A program made the translations under genes and the position numbers. A DNA stretch of 18,939 nt from Chitinispirillaceae bacterium. Its GTDB lineage: Bacteria > Fibrobacterota > Chitinivibrionia > Chitinivibrionales > Chitinispirillaceae. A model generated the notes under the pieces. The model searched no databases, had not been told where the DNA came from, and saw nothing but the letters and a program-made list of their open reading frames with translations. Positions 6,589 to 13,917 of the stretch are shown in pieces; the stretch's first letter is position 1; the number at the start of each line of letters is the position of its first letter. The DNA lies in NCBI GenBank assembly GCA_016932075.1, contig JAFGDP010000144.1:1-18939 (forward strand), read 5' to 3'.

Positions 6589-8194
6589 GGAAAGCCACCT
6601 TTTCGACGTATGCGTCGTGGGAAGCGGCGCGGGCGGAGCTCCGGCCGCCCATGCGCTCGCAAAAAGGGGACTCGACGTCGTGCTGGTTGACCGCGGCCCC
6701 GATTACGACCGTCGCGCATTGAATAAAGACGAACTCTCGGTCTGCAGGATGCCGCTGTTCCGTCCCGGCAATGAAAAGGGCATGCGGGAGATTTGGTATG
6801 GGGATGGCCCGCCGGTATATGGCGATCATCTGTGGCCGGCCGTCTGCGTGGGCGGCGGGACCATGATCATGTCAGGGTTTTTCTTCCGCATGCACAAGCG
6901 GGATTTCCGGCCGGTGTCACATTTCGGGAGCGTTCGCGGCGCCACGCATCAGGATTGGCCCATGACGCTTGACGATCTCACTCCCTTCTACGACGAGGCA
7001 GAGCGCACCATCGGCATCTCAGGATCCCCGTCAAAAACCAACGTGCCCCTTGCTCCGTTGAAAGCGCATCCGGTCAGCGCGCTGATCGACAGGGCGAGCC
7101 GAAATAGAGGACTGCATGCGATTGTTACTCCCCGCGCTGTGCTCTCGGAAGAGCGGGACAACCGCGGTCCGTGCAGCTATTCCGGCCTGTGCGGAAGCTA
7201 CCCATGCCTGACAGGAGCAAAGGGCAATGTCAAGGAAACGTATATCCGCAAGGCCCTTGAGACCGGACGCCTCACGCTGCGCCCCGGGCAGTATATTTAC
7301 CGGCTTGAAACGCGGGGCGACCGCATCACCGGCGCGTTCTTTTTCGGCACGAACAACGCAGCGGGCGTCATCAGGGCACGGATCTTTATCCTCGCCTGCG
7401 GCAGCATCGAAACCGCCCGCCTGCTCCTCAATTCGCATTCACTTGATCACCCGAACGGGCTCGCGAACCGGTCGGGACAGGTGGGAAAGAACCTCACCTT
7501 CACCATCCCGTGCGAGGTTACGGGTTTTTTCAACAAAGGGCTTTTTCCGGCTCCTGCGGAAGCCAAATCACCTTTTGTCCAGCGCACCATCGACAACCTG
7601 CAGGTGCTCGACGATCCGCGGCTCGACTACCAACGCGGCGGCATGGTGGTCATGCTCTTTCCCCACCCCAATCCCATTCAACGCATGATGACGCTCTCCT
7701 ACGAGGGAACCCGGCGGGTATTCGGCAGCGCCCTGAAAAAAAAGGTGCGCGACTACTTCTCCTACCTCCATCTCATGTCCGATTCCTTTATCGAGTTCCT
7801 GCCCAACGCGCGAACCTTTGTAACCCTCGCAAAATCCGCAAGAGATTACTGGGGGATTCCCGCGGCCGGTATTCATGTTGTCCCCCACGAAGAAAACCTC
7901 AAGGCCGTATCGGTCATGGCACAACGCATCATCGAGCTCTACCGGGAGATGGGGGCAGCCGGCATCGAGGTAAATCCCTCCCCGTTCACCGCCGGCGAAT
8001 TGCAGCACGGCACCTGCAGGTCCGGAAACGACCCGAAGACATCGGTGTTGGATCCGCTGTGCCGATCGCACGAAATCAAGAACCTTTATATCACCGATGG
8101 GAGTTTCATGCCCTCGGGGATTCCGGTTCCGTCCACGTTTACCATTATGGCCAATTCACTCCGTGTCGCCGGGCATATTGCCCGGAACGGATAG
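6581..8194 (+). CDS. GMC family FAD-dependent dehydrogenase (gluconate/sugar/alcohol dehydrogenase-like)
   Basis: The product has 537 residues from the ATG at 6581; a TTG one codon earlier is unlikely. Gly14-Ser-Gly-Ala-Gly-Gly with Val-Asp-Arg-Gly at 36-39 binds FAD ADP. Gly-Gly-Gly-Thr-Met-Ile-Met-Ser-Gly (91-99) is the GMC signature. Cys198, Cys204 and Cys209 followed by Gly-Ala-Lys-Gly match the Cys-bearing loop of gluconate-dehydrogenase-like members. The C-terminus has His476-Gly-Thr-Cys-Arg, Asn-Leu-Tyr-Ile-Thr-Asp-Gly-Ser and Pro-Val-Pro-Ser-Thr-Phe-Thr-Ile. In most GMC enzymes the last motif is Asn/His-Pro-x-x-Thr, the second catalytic residue; here Val516 stands there. No signal peptide is present, so export would depend on the Tat-type small subunit encoded upstream. 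It probably oxidises a hydroxyl group of a sugar or alcohol; the substrate cannot be told. No cytochrome c partner gene is in the window. Confidence 0.92.
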   Translation: MPRESHLFDVCVVGSGAGGAPAAHALAKRGLDVVLVDRGPDYDRRALNKDELSVCRMPLFRPGNEKGMREIWYGDGPPVYGDHLWPAVCVGGGTMIMSGFFFRMHKRDFRPVSHFGSVRGATHQDWPMTLDDLTPFYDEAERTIGISGSPSKTNVPLAPLKAHPVSALIDRASRNRGLHAIVTPRAVLSEERDNRGPCSYSGLCGSYPCLTGAKGNVKETYIRKALETGRLTLRPGQYIYRLETRGDRITGAFFFGTNNAAGVIRARIFILACGSIETARLLLNSHSLDHPNGLANRSGQVGKNLTFTIPCEVTGFFNKGLFPAPAEAKSPFVQRTIDNLQVLDDPRLDYQRGGMVVMLFPHPNPIQRMMTLSYEGTRRVFGSALKKKVRDYFSYLHLMSDSFIEFLPNARTFVTLAKSARDYWGIPAAGIHVVPHEENLKAVSVMAQRIIELYREMGAAGIEVNPSPFTAGELQHGTCRSGNDPKTSVLDPLCRSHEIKNLYITDGSFMPSGIPVPSTFTIMANSLRVAGHIARNG

Positions 8195-8204
8195 CGCTTC
8201 AACC

Positions 8205-8546
8205 ATGAAAATCACGAACTGCTCTCGTAAAGAAACCGGCATGATCGCCTGGATACTCTCCATTGTGTCGGGACTGGTTTTCTGCATTTACCTCGCGATG
8301 AGCGCGCTGCTTCTTTTCGGTTTGACGCTCGGAGAGTCCCGCTTCAACCATCTCATGGCACGGCTCGCGGGTCCCCCTTTCGTATTCATCGAAATGACCT
8401 TTTTCCTGTGCATCGCCTTCCATATCGCGAACGGCGTCCGGACCTTGCTTATGGATCTGTGCCTCTGGGTCGACGATCAACGCGACATGTGGTATGTCTT
8501 CATCGTCATCGCGATTATCATTTTTGCATTTCATTTTTTCCTGTAA
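8205..8546 (+). CDS. sdhC: Succinate dehydrogenase cytochrome b-type membrane anchor, SdhC-like
   Basis: The product has 113 residues from the ATG at 8205; the frame is open further upstream but overlaps the GMC gene. Three membrane segments are visible (about 13-41, 59-87, 94-113). Phe-His73-Ile-Ala-Asn-Gly-Val-Arg-Thr-Leu-Leu-Met-Asp matches the haem-ligand helix of SdhC (His84 in E. coli). The first helix reads Trp-Ile-Leu-Ser-Ile-Val-Ser-Gly where SdhC usually has Ser-Ile-Leu-His-Arg-x-Ser/Thr-Gly, so the quinone-site His and Arg (E. coli His30, Arg31) appear as Ser19 and Ile20. The gene follows the GMC gene by 10 bases and is the first of four complex II genes in order C, D, A, B. No good ribosome binding site is seen. 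Confidence 0.85.
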   Translation: MKITNCSRKETGMIAWILSIVSGLVFCIYLAMSALLLFGLTLGESRFNHLMARLAGPPFVFIEMTFFLCIAFHIANGVRTLLMDLCLWVDDQRDMWYVFIVIAIIIFAFHFFL

Positions 8547-8565
8547 CCAAACCCTATGTACCGTC

Positions 8566-8943
8566 ATGATTGACCAAAAAAGAAACAGCGGAAAAATGCC
8601 CGGTCTTCAGCCCGGCGCCTGGCTTCTATGGGTTGTGCAGCGGGGTTCGGCGTCCGTGCTTCTGGGACTGTTCCTGTTTCACGTGCACGTTGTTCACCGG
8701 CATTTTCTCTCGTCGGGTTGCATTGTCTATGACGATATGGCGGCAATCGTCACCAGGCCGTTCAACAAGGTGATGCTGCTGCTGTTTTTCCTGTTCGGAA
8801 TCCTTCACGCGGTAACGGGACTTGTCAGGATATACAGCTTCTTTTTCCGCGGCAGCGCCGTCCAGAAAAAAGGCATGGTTCTGCTGGGAACGGCGGGCGG
8901 TATTTTCTTCTGCTTATGCGTCTTAATCATTGCATCGGTGTGA
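8566..8943 (+). CDS. sdhD: Succinate dehydrogenase membrane anchor, SdhD-like
   Basis: The product has 125 residues from the ATG at 8566, with three membrane segments (about 17-45, 67-93, 103-124). Trp-Val-Val-Gln25-Arg26-Gly-Ser-Ala-Ser-Val-Leu-Leu fits the Gln-Arg-x-Ser/Thr-Ala start of SdhD anchors. Ile-Leu-His81-Ala-Val-Thr-Gly-Leu-Val-Arg-Ile-Tyr fits the haem-ligand helix (His71 in E. coli). With His73 of the preceding subunit this could hold one haem b. His-Val-His-Val-Val-His-Arg-His (39-46) at the end of helix 1 is unusually rich in His and lies near a membrane face. The gene follows the SdhC-like gene by 19 bases and precedes the flavoprotein gene by 4. Confidence 0.8.
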   Translation: MIDQKRNSGKMPGLQPGAWLLWVVQRGSASVLLGLFLFHVHVVHRHFLSSGCIVYDDMAAIVTRPFNKVMLLLFFLFGILHAVTGLVRIYSFFFRGSAVQKKGMVLLGTAGGIFFCLCVLIIASV

Positions 8944-8947
8944 TACC

Positions 8948-10711
8948 ATGAACACCAACCATACGATGTTGCCAAACCCCTGTGCGATACATTCCTTTGA
9001 CGCGGTTATCGTGGGCGCCGGAATCGCCGGCCTTCACGCCGCGCTGGCGCTAGCGCCGCACCACCGCGTTGCCGTGGTTTCAAAGGTGTATCCTGTCAGG
9101 TCCCACTCAGGCGCGGCCCAGGGCGGGATCGCGGCAACGCTCGGCAACTGCGGGGAGGACTCTCTTGAGTGGCATATATTCGATACGGTGCACGGAAGCG
9201 CCTTTCTGGCTGACCAGAACGCGGTTGAGCTGCTCTGCGCGCACGCTCCCGCAACGGTTCGCTCTCTGGAACGGCTGGGCGTTCCTTTTTCCCGTACGGA
9301 GCAGGGCACGATCTTGCAGCGGGCGTTCGGCGGTCATACACGGGCGTTCGGGAAAACACCGGTGCAACGGGCCTGTCATGCCGCGGACAGAACCGGTCAT
9401 GCGATCCTGACCACGCTCTGGGAACAGTGCATCAGCGCCGGCATAACCTTTTTCAACGAATTTTATCTCCTCTCGCTGGGTATCGAGAACAATCGCTGCT
9501 ACGGTATTGTCGCATGGGATATCCAGCGCGGTGGAATGCACGTTTTTAGCACGGGAGCCGTGCTTCTGGCAACCGGCGGCTACGCACGGGCGTTCGCAAC
9601 AAGCACCAATCCCCTCATAAACACCGGCGACGGCCAGGCCGCCGCGCTCCGCGCCGGAATCGCCCTCCAGGACATGGAGTTTGTCCAGTTCCATCCGACC
9701 GGGCTTTACGGTAAAGGAATATTGATCACCGAAAGCGCGCGAAGCGAAGGTGGATACCTGATCAACGGGTCTGGCGAGCGTTTCATGGCGCGCTATGCAC
9801 CCGACCGGATGGAATTGGCGTACCGTGATGTGGTCACCCGCGCCATTCACCATGAAATAAAAACCGGCAGGGGTATTAACGGCGGCGAGTATGTCTTGCT
9901 GGACCTTCGGCATATCGATGAAGCGGCAATCGATGAGCGCCTGCCCCAGACGCGCGAGGTGTGCATCAAATTCGCGGATCTTGATCCGGCACATGATCTC
10001 ATCCCGGTGCAGCCGGCAGCCCACTACTCCATGGGAGGCATACCAACGACTCTGCACTGCGAGGTGCTGGGTGACGGAAAGGAACAGCGGGTGGCCGGCC
10101 TTTACGCCGCCGGAGAGTGCGCGTGCGTCTCCGTGCACGGCGCGAACCGTTTGGGCTGCAATTCGCTTCTTGAGGCCGCCGTGTTCGGGCAAAGGGCAGG
10201 ATTGCGCATGAGCTCGTTTTTACTGGAGCGTAATGAACGCGACGGATGTCCGGGCCGAGCATACCAATGCATTGCAGAATCCATGCTTTCGCTGCAGGGC
10301 GCTCGGTGCGAATCCACGGCGCGCATACAGGAATCGTTACAGCGGATCATGCAGGAAAAATGCGGAATTTACCGTGACGCGGAAGGGTTGCGAAGTCTTC
10401 TGCAAGAGACGCGCCTTCTCGCTCTAAAACGGCAAAATGTGCGCATTCCCAAACTGCATATCCCATATAATCAGGAATTGATTGATGCGCTGGAACTCCA
10501 CAACCTGCTCGATGTCGCCGAAGCAGTCGCCATGAGCGCGCTCGCTCGCACTGAAACGAGGGGCGCGCATGCACGGACCGATTTTCCCGAACAAAACGAC
10601 CGCGAATGGCTCAAACATACCCTGGTACGCCGCATCAGCGGCTCGCTGCGCGTGGAGTACAAACCGGTGACCATCACACGCCACACGCCCGTACCGGGCA
10701 TTGACGGTTAA
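8948..10711 (+). CDS. sdhA: Succinate dehydrogenase / fumarate reductase flavoprotein subunit
   Basis: The product has 587 residues from the ATG at 8948, 4 bases after the preceding stop. The N-terminus carries Ile-Val-Gly-Ala-Gly-Ile-Ala-Gly for FAD, then Arg-Ser-His53-Ser-Gly-Ala-Ala-Gln-Gly-Gly; the His is the covalent FAD attachment residue of complex II. Further family motifs are [32 protein letters not shown] (catalytic Arg region), His-Tyr-Ser-Met-Gly-Gly-Ile, and [11 protein letters not shown] near the C-terminal third. It oxidises succinate to fumarate, or the reverse, on the cytoplasmic side. The neighbouring iron-sulfur and anchor genes exclude a lone L-aspartate oxidase. Sequence alone cannot decide between dehydrogenase and fumarate reductase direction. 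Confidence 0.95.
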   Translation: MNTNHTMLPNPCAIHSFDAVIVGAGIAGLHAALALAPHHRVAVVSKVYPVRSHSGAAQGGIAATLGNCGEDSLEWHIFDTVHGSAFLADQNAVELLCAHAPATVRSLERLGVPFSRTEQGTILQRAFGGHTRAFGKTPVQRACHAADRTGHAILTTLWEQCISAGITFFNEFYLLSLGIENNRCYGIVAWDIQRGGMHVFSTGAVLLATGGYARAFATSTNPLINTGDGQAAALRAGIALQDMEFVQFHPTGLYGKGILITESARSEGGYLINGSGERFMARYAPDRMELAYRDVVTRAIHHEIKTGRGINGGEYVLLDLRHIDEAAIDERLPQTREVCIKFADLDPAHDLIPVQPAAHYSMGGIPTTLHCEVLGDGKEQRVAGLYAAGECACVSVHGANRLGCNSLLEAAVFGQRAGLRMSSFLLERNERDGCPGRAYQCIAESMLSLQGARCESTARIQESLQRIMQEKCGIYRDAEGLRSLLQETRLLALKRQNVRIPKLHIPYNQELIDALELHNLLDVAEAVAMSALARTETRGAHARTDFPEQNDREWLKHTLVRRISGSLRVEYKPVTITRHTPVPGIDG

Positions 10712-10718
10712 AACGACG

Positions 10719-11429
10719 ATGCGCTATACGTTTAAGATTTTCCGTTTCAATCCGGCGGCCGATACAAAGCCCTATTACGTTCGCTACCAGCTCGATGCGC
10801 AGGAATCGTGGTCCATCGTCAACTGCCTCACCGAAATACGGGCCTCACAGGACAGCACCCTGGCTTTCCGGCGATCATGCCGAAACGGCATATGCGGATC
10901 GTGCGCAATGAATATCAACCGGAAGAACCGGCTTGCCTGCGAAACGCTCCTGGGCTCGATTCGTGGTCGAACCGTCACGATCAAACCTCTCCCCTACTTT
11001 GAAATCATCCGTGATCTGGTGGTTGATTTTTCCTCCTTTTTTAAAACGCTGGAAGCAATCCATCCGTTTTGTCATGGCGGCAGCCGGGAAGAAAACAGTC
11101 GCGAGATCTTTCAATCGCCCGCGCAGAGGAAGAAGCTTGACGGATTGTACGAATGCATCGCGTGTGGCTCGTGCACCTCCGCGTGCCCTTCGTTTTGGCA
11201 TAATGACACGTATCCCGGTCCCGCAATGCTCTTAAAAGCCTTTCGATTCGTCGTTGATTCCCGTGATGAAATTCAAAAAGAGCGGCTGCGCGCATTGGAT
11301 TGTGACAATAGCGTATGGCGCTGCCACACCATTTTCAATTGCGCCGAAGCGTGTCCAAAGGGATTAAATCCCACCAAGGCCATTCAGGAGCTGAAACGGT
11401 TGCTGACACTGAATAAAATCTGCGGGTAA
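10719..11429 (+). CDS. sdhB: Succinate dehydrogenase / fumarate reductase iron-sulfur subunit
   Basis: The product has 236 residues from the ATG at 10719; an in-frame TTG at 10701 overlaps the flavoprotein gene and is less likely. The [2Fe-2S] site is Cys54-x4-Cys59-x2-Cys62 with Cys74. The [4Fe-4S] site is Cys146-x2-Cys149-x2-Cys152-x3-Cys156-Pro, and the [3Fe-4S] region has Cys202, Cys208 and Cys212-Pro. All three clusters of complex II are therefore complete. It passes electrons from the flavoprotein to the anchor subunits and quinone. It starts 7 bases after the flavoprotein gene and is the last gene of the long operon; the next gene is convergent. Confidence 0.95.
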   Translation: MRYTFKIFRFNPAADTKPYYVRYQLDAQESWSIVNCLTEIRASQDSTLAFRRSCRNGICGSCAMNINRKNRLACETLLGSIRGRTVTIKPLPYFEIIRDLVVDFSSFFKTLEAIHPFCHGGSREENSREIFQSPAQRKKLDGLYECIACGSCTSACPSFWHNDTYPGPAMLLKAFRFVVDSRDEIQKERLRALDCDNSVWRCHTIFNCAEACPKGLNPTKAIQELKRLLTLNKICG

Positions 11430-11468
11430 ATCCCCGAATACTTCGATTCGTAAGGTGGTACGAGCGGC

Positions 11469-11490
11469 GACAAATCCGATTTGTTTATTC
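11469..11490 (+). terminator. Possible weak terminator after the complex II genes
   Basis: ACAAAT-CCG-ATTTGT (11470-11484) is a perfect 6-base stem with a 3-base loop, followed by a T-rich run (TTATTCCTT). It lies 40 bases after the sdhB stop and at the stop of the convergent hydrolase. The stem is short and AT-rich, so it may be weak. Confidence 0.3.
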
Positions 11491-12225
11491 CTTCCTTGCC
11501 TTTTCAACCTCAATCCACTTCTCGAACATCCTCGCGATCTCTTCATCGTGCGAGAACAAGGGCATATGTCCTGAGGGAAGGTAGTCCAGTCTGCACCCGG
11601 CACGCATGTACATTATCTCCTGCAGATCCCGGTGCAATGAGCGGTCATTCGTGCATACGATGCCGGTCTTCCATACCTTCTTGAAATACTCCAACTCCAT
11701 GTCAATGACTTCGGTCATGGGCGCAAGAGGCTGCGGCACCAGCCGCTTTTTCGCGAAAACAATATCATCGTCATTGCACCCGTTATATAAAAACCTGTCA
11801 ATCGTGTCCGGAACCAGCACCGCATGCATCCCGTCAGCATTCACCGTAAAGCACTTTTTTAATTTCGACTTTTTATCCCGGTCCAGAAGCCCCTTGATCG
11901 TGTCGCCCGGCCTCGGAACAAGGGCTGCCACGAAAAAGAGCTGCTGGATTTTTTCCTTTACCCGCTGCGCCGCCAGACTGACCACGATCCCGCCCATGCT
12001 GTGGCCGGCCAGTATTACCTTGCCGTCACAGCTGTTTACCAGGTCGACAACAGCCGAAACGTATCGTTCCAGCGTGACCTCGTGCGCTGGAACCCTGTTT
12101 GTCGCCGAATGGCCGGGCAGATCCGGCGCAATCACCGTGTGGCCTTTCTGCTCCAGAATAGCCCTGACCTTGTACCAGGCCCAGCCGCCGTGCGCCGCGC
12201 CGTGAATGAGGATGAAGTGGGACAT
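11485..12225 (-). CDS. Alpha/beta hydrolase (esterase/methylesterase-like)
   Basis: The product has 246 residues from the ATG at 12225; an in-frame TTG at 12246 is less likely. It opens directly with the first strand and oxyanion region, Phe-Ile-Leu-Ile-His-Gly-Ala-Ala-His-Gly-Gly-Trp, followed by Ala-Pro-Asp-Leu-Pro-Gly-His. The nucleophile elbow is Gly-His-Ser76-Met-Gly-Gly. Likely triad partners are Asp194 (Cys-Thr-Asn-Asp-Arg-Ser) and His220 (Ser-Gly-His-Met-Pro). This layout, with Gly-His-Met-Pro, is like the plant methylesterase/hydroxynitrile-lyase group and its bacterial relatives. No signal peptide is visible, so it is cytoplasmic. The substrate is unknown. It is convergent with the complex II operon, and upstream a GTGACA/AATAAT pair (12324-12329 and 12303-12308, 15-base spacer, minus strand) is a weak promoter candidate. 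Confidence 0.9.
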   Translation of the reverse strand: MSHFILIHGAAHGGWAWYKVRAILEQKGHTVIAPDLPGHSATNRVPAHEVTLERYVSAVVDLVNSCDGKVILAGHSMGGIVVSLAAQRVKEKIQQLFFVAALVPRPGDTIKGLLDRDKKSKLKKCFTVNADGMHAVLVPDTIDRFLYNGCNDDDIVFAKKRLVPQPLAPMTEVIDMELEYFKKVWKTGIVCTNDRSLHRDLQEIMYMRAGCRLDYLPSGHMPLFSHDEEIARMFEKWIEVEKARKE

Positions 12226-12360
12226 TGGTATTTTTCTTTTTATCAAACCAGTTAAAAATTGCCTCTCACCGAAACTCGCGGAAGGAAACGAAAACTCTCT
12301 TGATTATTTGTTTCCATCCTTTTTGTCACTGCATTATTAGCGTGTGGATACCCATAGACC

Positions 12361-12882
12361 TTAATCAAAATAAAACGTAAATCCCGCGCCGGCCAGCATG
12401 TCACTCTTCAACGCCACTCGTATATCCGAATCGATGTCAAGCGGGTTATACTGCCGCGCCTGCATGAAGTCCAGGACCAGCCCGAGCTCGACGTGGAGGG
12501 AAAACCGGTCGCCGACAAAGTATTCATACTGCACCGGGACCTCCGCAAACAGGTCGGATGACCGCTCATAATCGGAGTGATACTGCCAGCCAAACCCAAG
12601 ACCCAGTAGAAAGTGCATGCTCTGCAGCTGCGCGAACAGGAGCATTCCGGTAAGGTCAAAACTCAGCGTCGTTTCGTTTTGTGCGTCCTCCTCGCCCGGA
12701 TTGATAAATTGAAACCCCAGCGTTCCATCAACGGCGAGATTATGGGTAACGAAATACCGCAGGTGTATTCCCTGAACGCCCCCGAGGGTCGTATTGCCGC
12801 CGATACCGAAGCTGCCGTCCATCTCCCGTGCAAAGGCCATGCTGCAACATACCAGTATGAGAATGATCGCTTTCGTCTTCAT
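12361..12882 (-). CDS. Small outer-membrane beta-barrel protein
   Basis: The product has 173 residues from the ATG at 12882, chosen because a G-rich ribosome binding site (TTGGGGGGT) stands just before it and a clean signal peptide follows (Met-Lys-Thr-Lys, hydrophobic core, cleavage after Ala-Phe-Ala). The mature part begins Gly-Ser-Phe-Gly-Ile-Gly-Gly-Asn and alternates hydrophobic with polar residues in about eight strands. It has Tyr/Phe girdles and ends with Gly-Phe-Thr-Phe-Tyr-Phe-Asp, as in OmpA/OmpW-like or porin-family small barrels. No exact family can be named. It is transcribed away from the esterase lipoprotein gene across 134 bases. Confidence 0.75.
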   Translation of the reverse strand: MKTKAIILILVCCSMAFAREMDGSFGIGGNTTLGGVQGIHLRYFVTHNLAVDGTLGFQFINPGEEDAQNETTLSFDLTGMLLFAQLQSMHFLLGLGFGWQYHSDYERSSDLFAEVPVQYEYFVGDRFSLHVELGLVLDFMQARQYNPLDIDSDIRVALKSDMLAGAGFTFYFD

Positions 12883-13016
12883 ATACCCCCCAAGCAAACG
12901 TATGAGCGTCGTTCCATGGCGACAGGTGAAAAAATAATTATTTCCGGGCGGATTTTTATTTATACTTACTGCAGAGGGGAAATACCTTCCTTTTCCGACC
13001 CGTCCGGGGTGAAGCC

Positions 13017-13838
13017 ATGAAACAGGCATGGGTGTTCGTGCTGGCGATCCTTGTTTTTTCCTGTATCAACAATACCAGGGAAAAAACAAACAGCGCCGGG
13101 TGCGGAAAGGCGGGCTCGCCGACAGGCGTGATGGAAAACAACAGCGTCACCATTTACGATACCGTACGGACCTACCTGCTCTCGGTCCCGGAAGCCTACA
13201 ATCCCAACAACGGCTATCCGGTTATCTGGATTTTCCACGGCACCGGAGGGACCGGCAGTCAGATCAGACGCTACTGCCATATCGAGGATGCGGCGCCAGA
13301 AAACAGCGCGCTTTTTGTCTATCCCGACGGATTGCCCAGGGAAGGCTCTTCAGGCTCATCGAGCTGGGAAAGCTCTCCGGGAAACGACCGGGAGCTGCTC
13401 CTTTTTGACAGCGTCATGGCGCGGCTCAGAAATATTTATTGTATTGATGAAGACCGTGTTTTTGCCACCGGACACAGCGCCGGCGCCTTCATGTCCAACT
13501 TTTTAGGGTGCTTTCGCGGCAACGCGGTAACCGCAATCGCCCCGGTCGCCGGCGGCGGGTTCTGGTGGCGGCAGCCATGTGTCGGCCATGTGGGGGTCAT
13601 GGTGATCCATGGCACCGCTGATGAATCGGTCAGTTATGAAAGCGGCATGCGGGCATTGAATTTTTTCCTTGCGTCTAATGGCTGCAAAAAGACCGTGACG
13701 CCGACCAACCGGCCGCCCTGCGAACGATACGAAGATTGCTACAGGGAGATGTCGGTTGAACTCTGCTCCCATAACGGCGGCCATGAATGGCCAGACTGGG
13801 CAGCGGCGGCGATATGGGGTTTCTTTATGGAATTTTAA
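13017..13838 (+). CDS. Feruloyl esterase / PHB depolymerase-like lipoprotein
   Basis: The product has 273 residues. The signal peptide ends in Val-Phe-Ser-Cys16, a lipobox, so it is probably an outer-membrane or periplasmic lipoprotein. The mature part has Gly-Cys-Gly-Lys-Ala-Gly (28-33), common at the start of secreted feruloyl esterases, then Ile-Phe-His-Gly-Thr-Gly-Gly. The nucleophile elbow is Gly-His-Ser154-Ala-Gly. His-Gly-Thr-Ala-Asp202-Glu-Ser-Val supplies the acid and Gly-Gly-His256-Glu-Trp-Pro the His. These are the marks of the LpqC/PHB-depolymerase type of esterase family. It probably cleaves ester bonds in plant cell wall material or other polymers; the substrate is unknown. GGGGTGA stands 6 bases before the ATG and TATACT (12961-12966) may be a -10 element. 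A strong hairpin terminator follows the gene. Confidence 0.9.
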   Translation: MKQAWVFVLAILVFSCINNTREKTNSAGCGKAGSPTGVMENNSVTIYDTVRTYLLSVPEAYNPNNGYPVIWIFHGTGGTGSQIRRYCHIEDAAPENSALFVYPDGLPREGSSGSSSWESSPGNDRELLLFDSVMARLRNIYCIDEDRVFATGHSAGAFMSNFLGCFRGNAVTAIAPVAGGGFWWRQPCVGHVGVMVIHGTADESVSYESGMRALNFFLASNGCKKTVTPTNRPPCERYEDCYREMSVELCSHNGGHEWPDWAAAAIWGFFMEF

Positions 13839-13883
13839 CACGTGATTTTGTGAAGCAGGCAAAGAACAACAGGGACGACTCCT

Positions 13884-13915
13884 TGCTGCGGGAACACTAT
13901 CGGCGCGGCATTTTT
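13884..13915 (+). terminator. Rho-independent terminator candidate after the esterase gene
   Basis: TGCTGCG (13884-13890) pairs with CGCGGCA (13904-13910) over 7 bases with one G-T wobble, around a 13-base loop, and is followed directly by TTTTT. It lies 46 bases after the esterase stop. On the minus strand no T-run follows the stem, so it should act on the esterase transcript only. Confidence 0.55.
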
Positions 13916-13917
13916 CC

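Noticed and set aside
9107..10192. Minus-strand open frame of 361 codons
   Set aside because: It lies entirely opposite the strongly conserved complex II flavoprotein and shows no family motif.
8948..10711. L-aspartate oxidase as an alternative to the complex II flavoprotein
   Set aside because: The covalent-FAD His motif, the adjacent three-cluster iron-sulfur subunit and the two anchor genes fit complex II.
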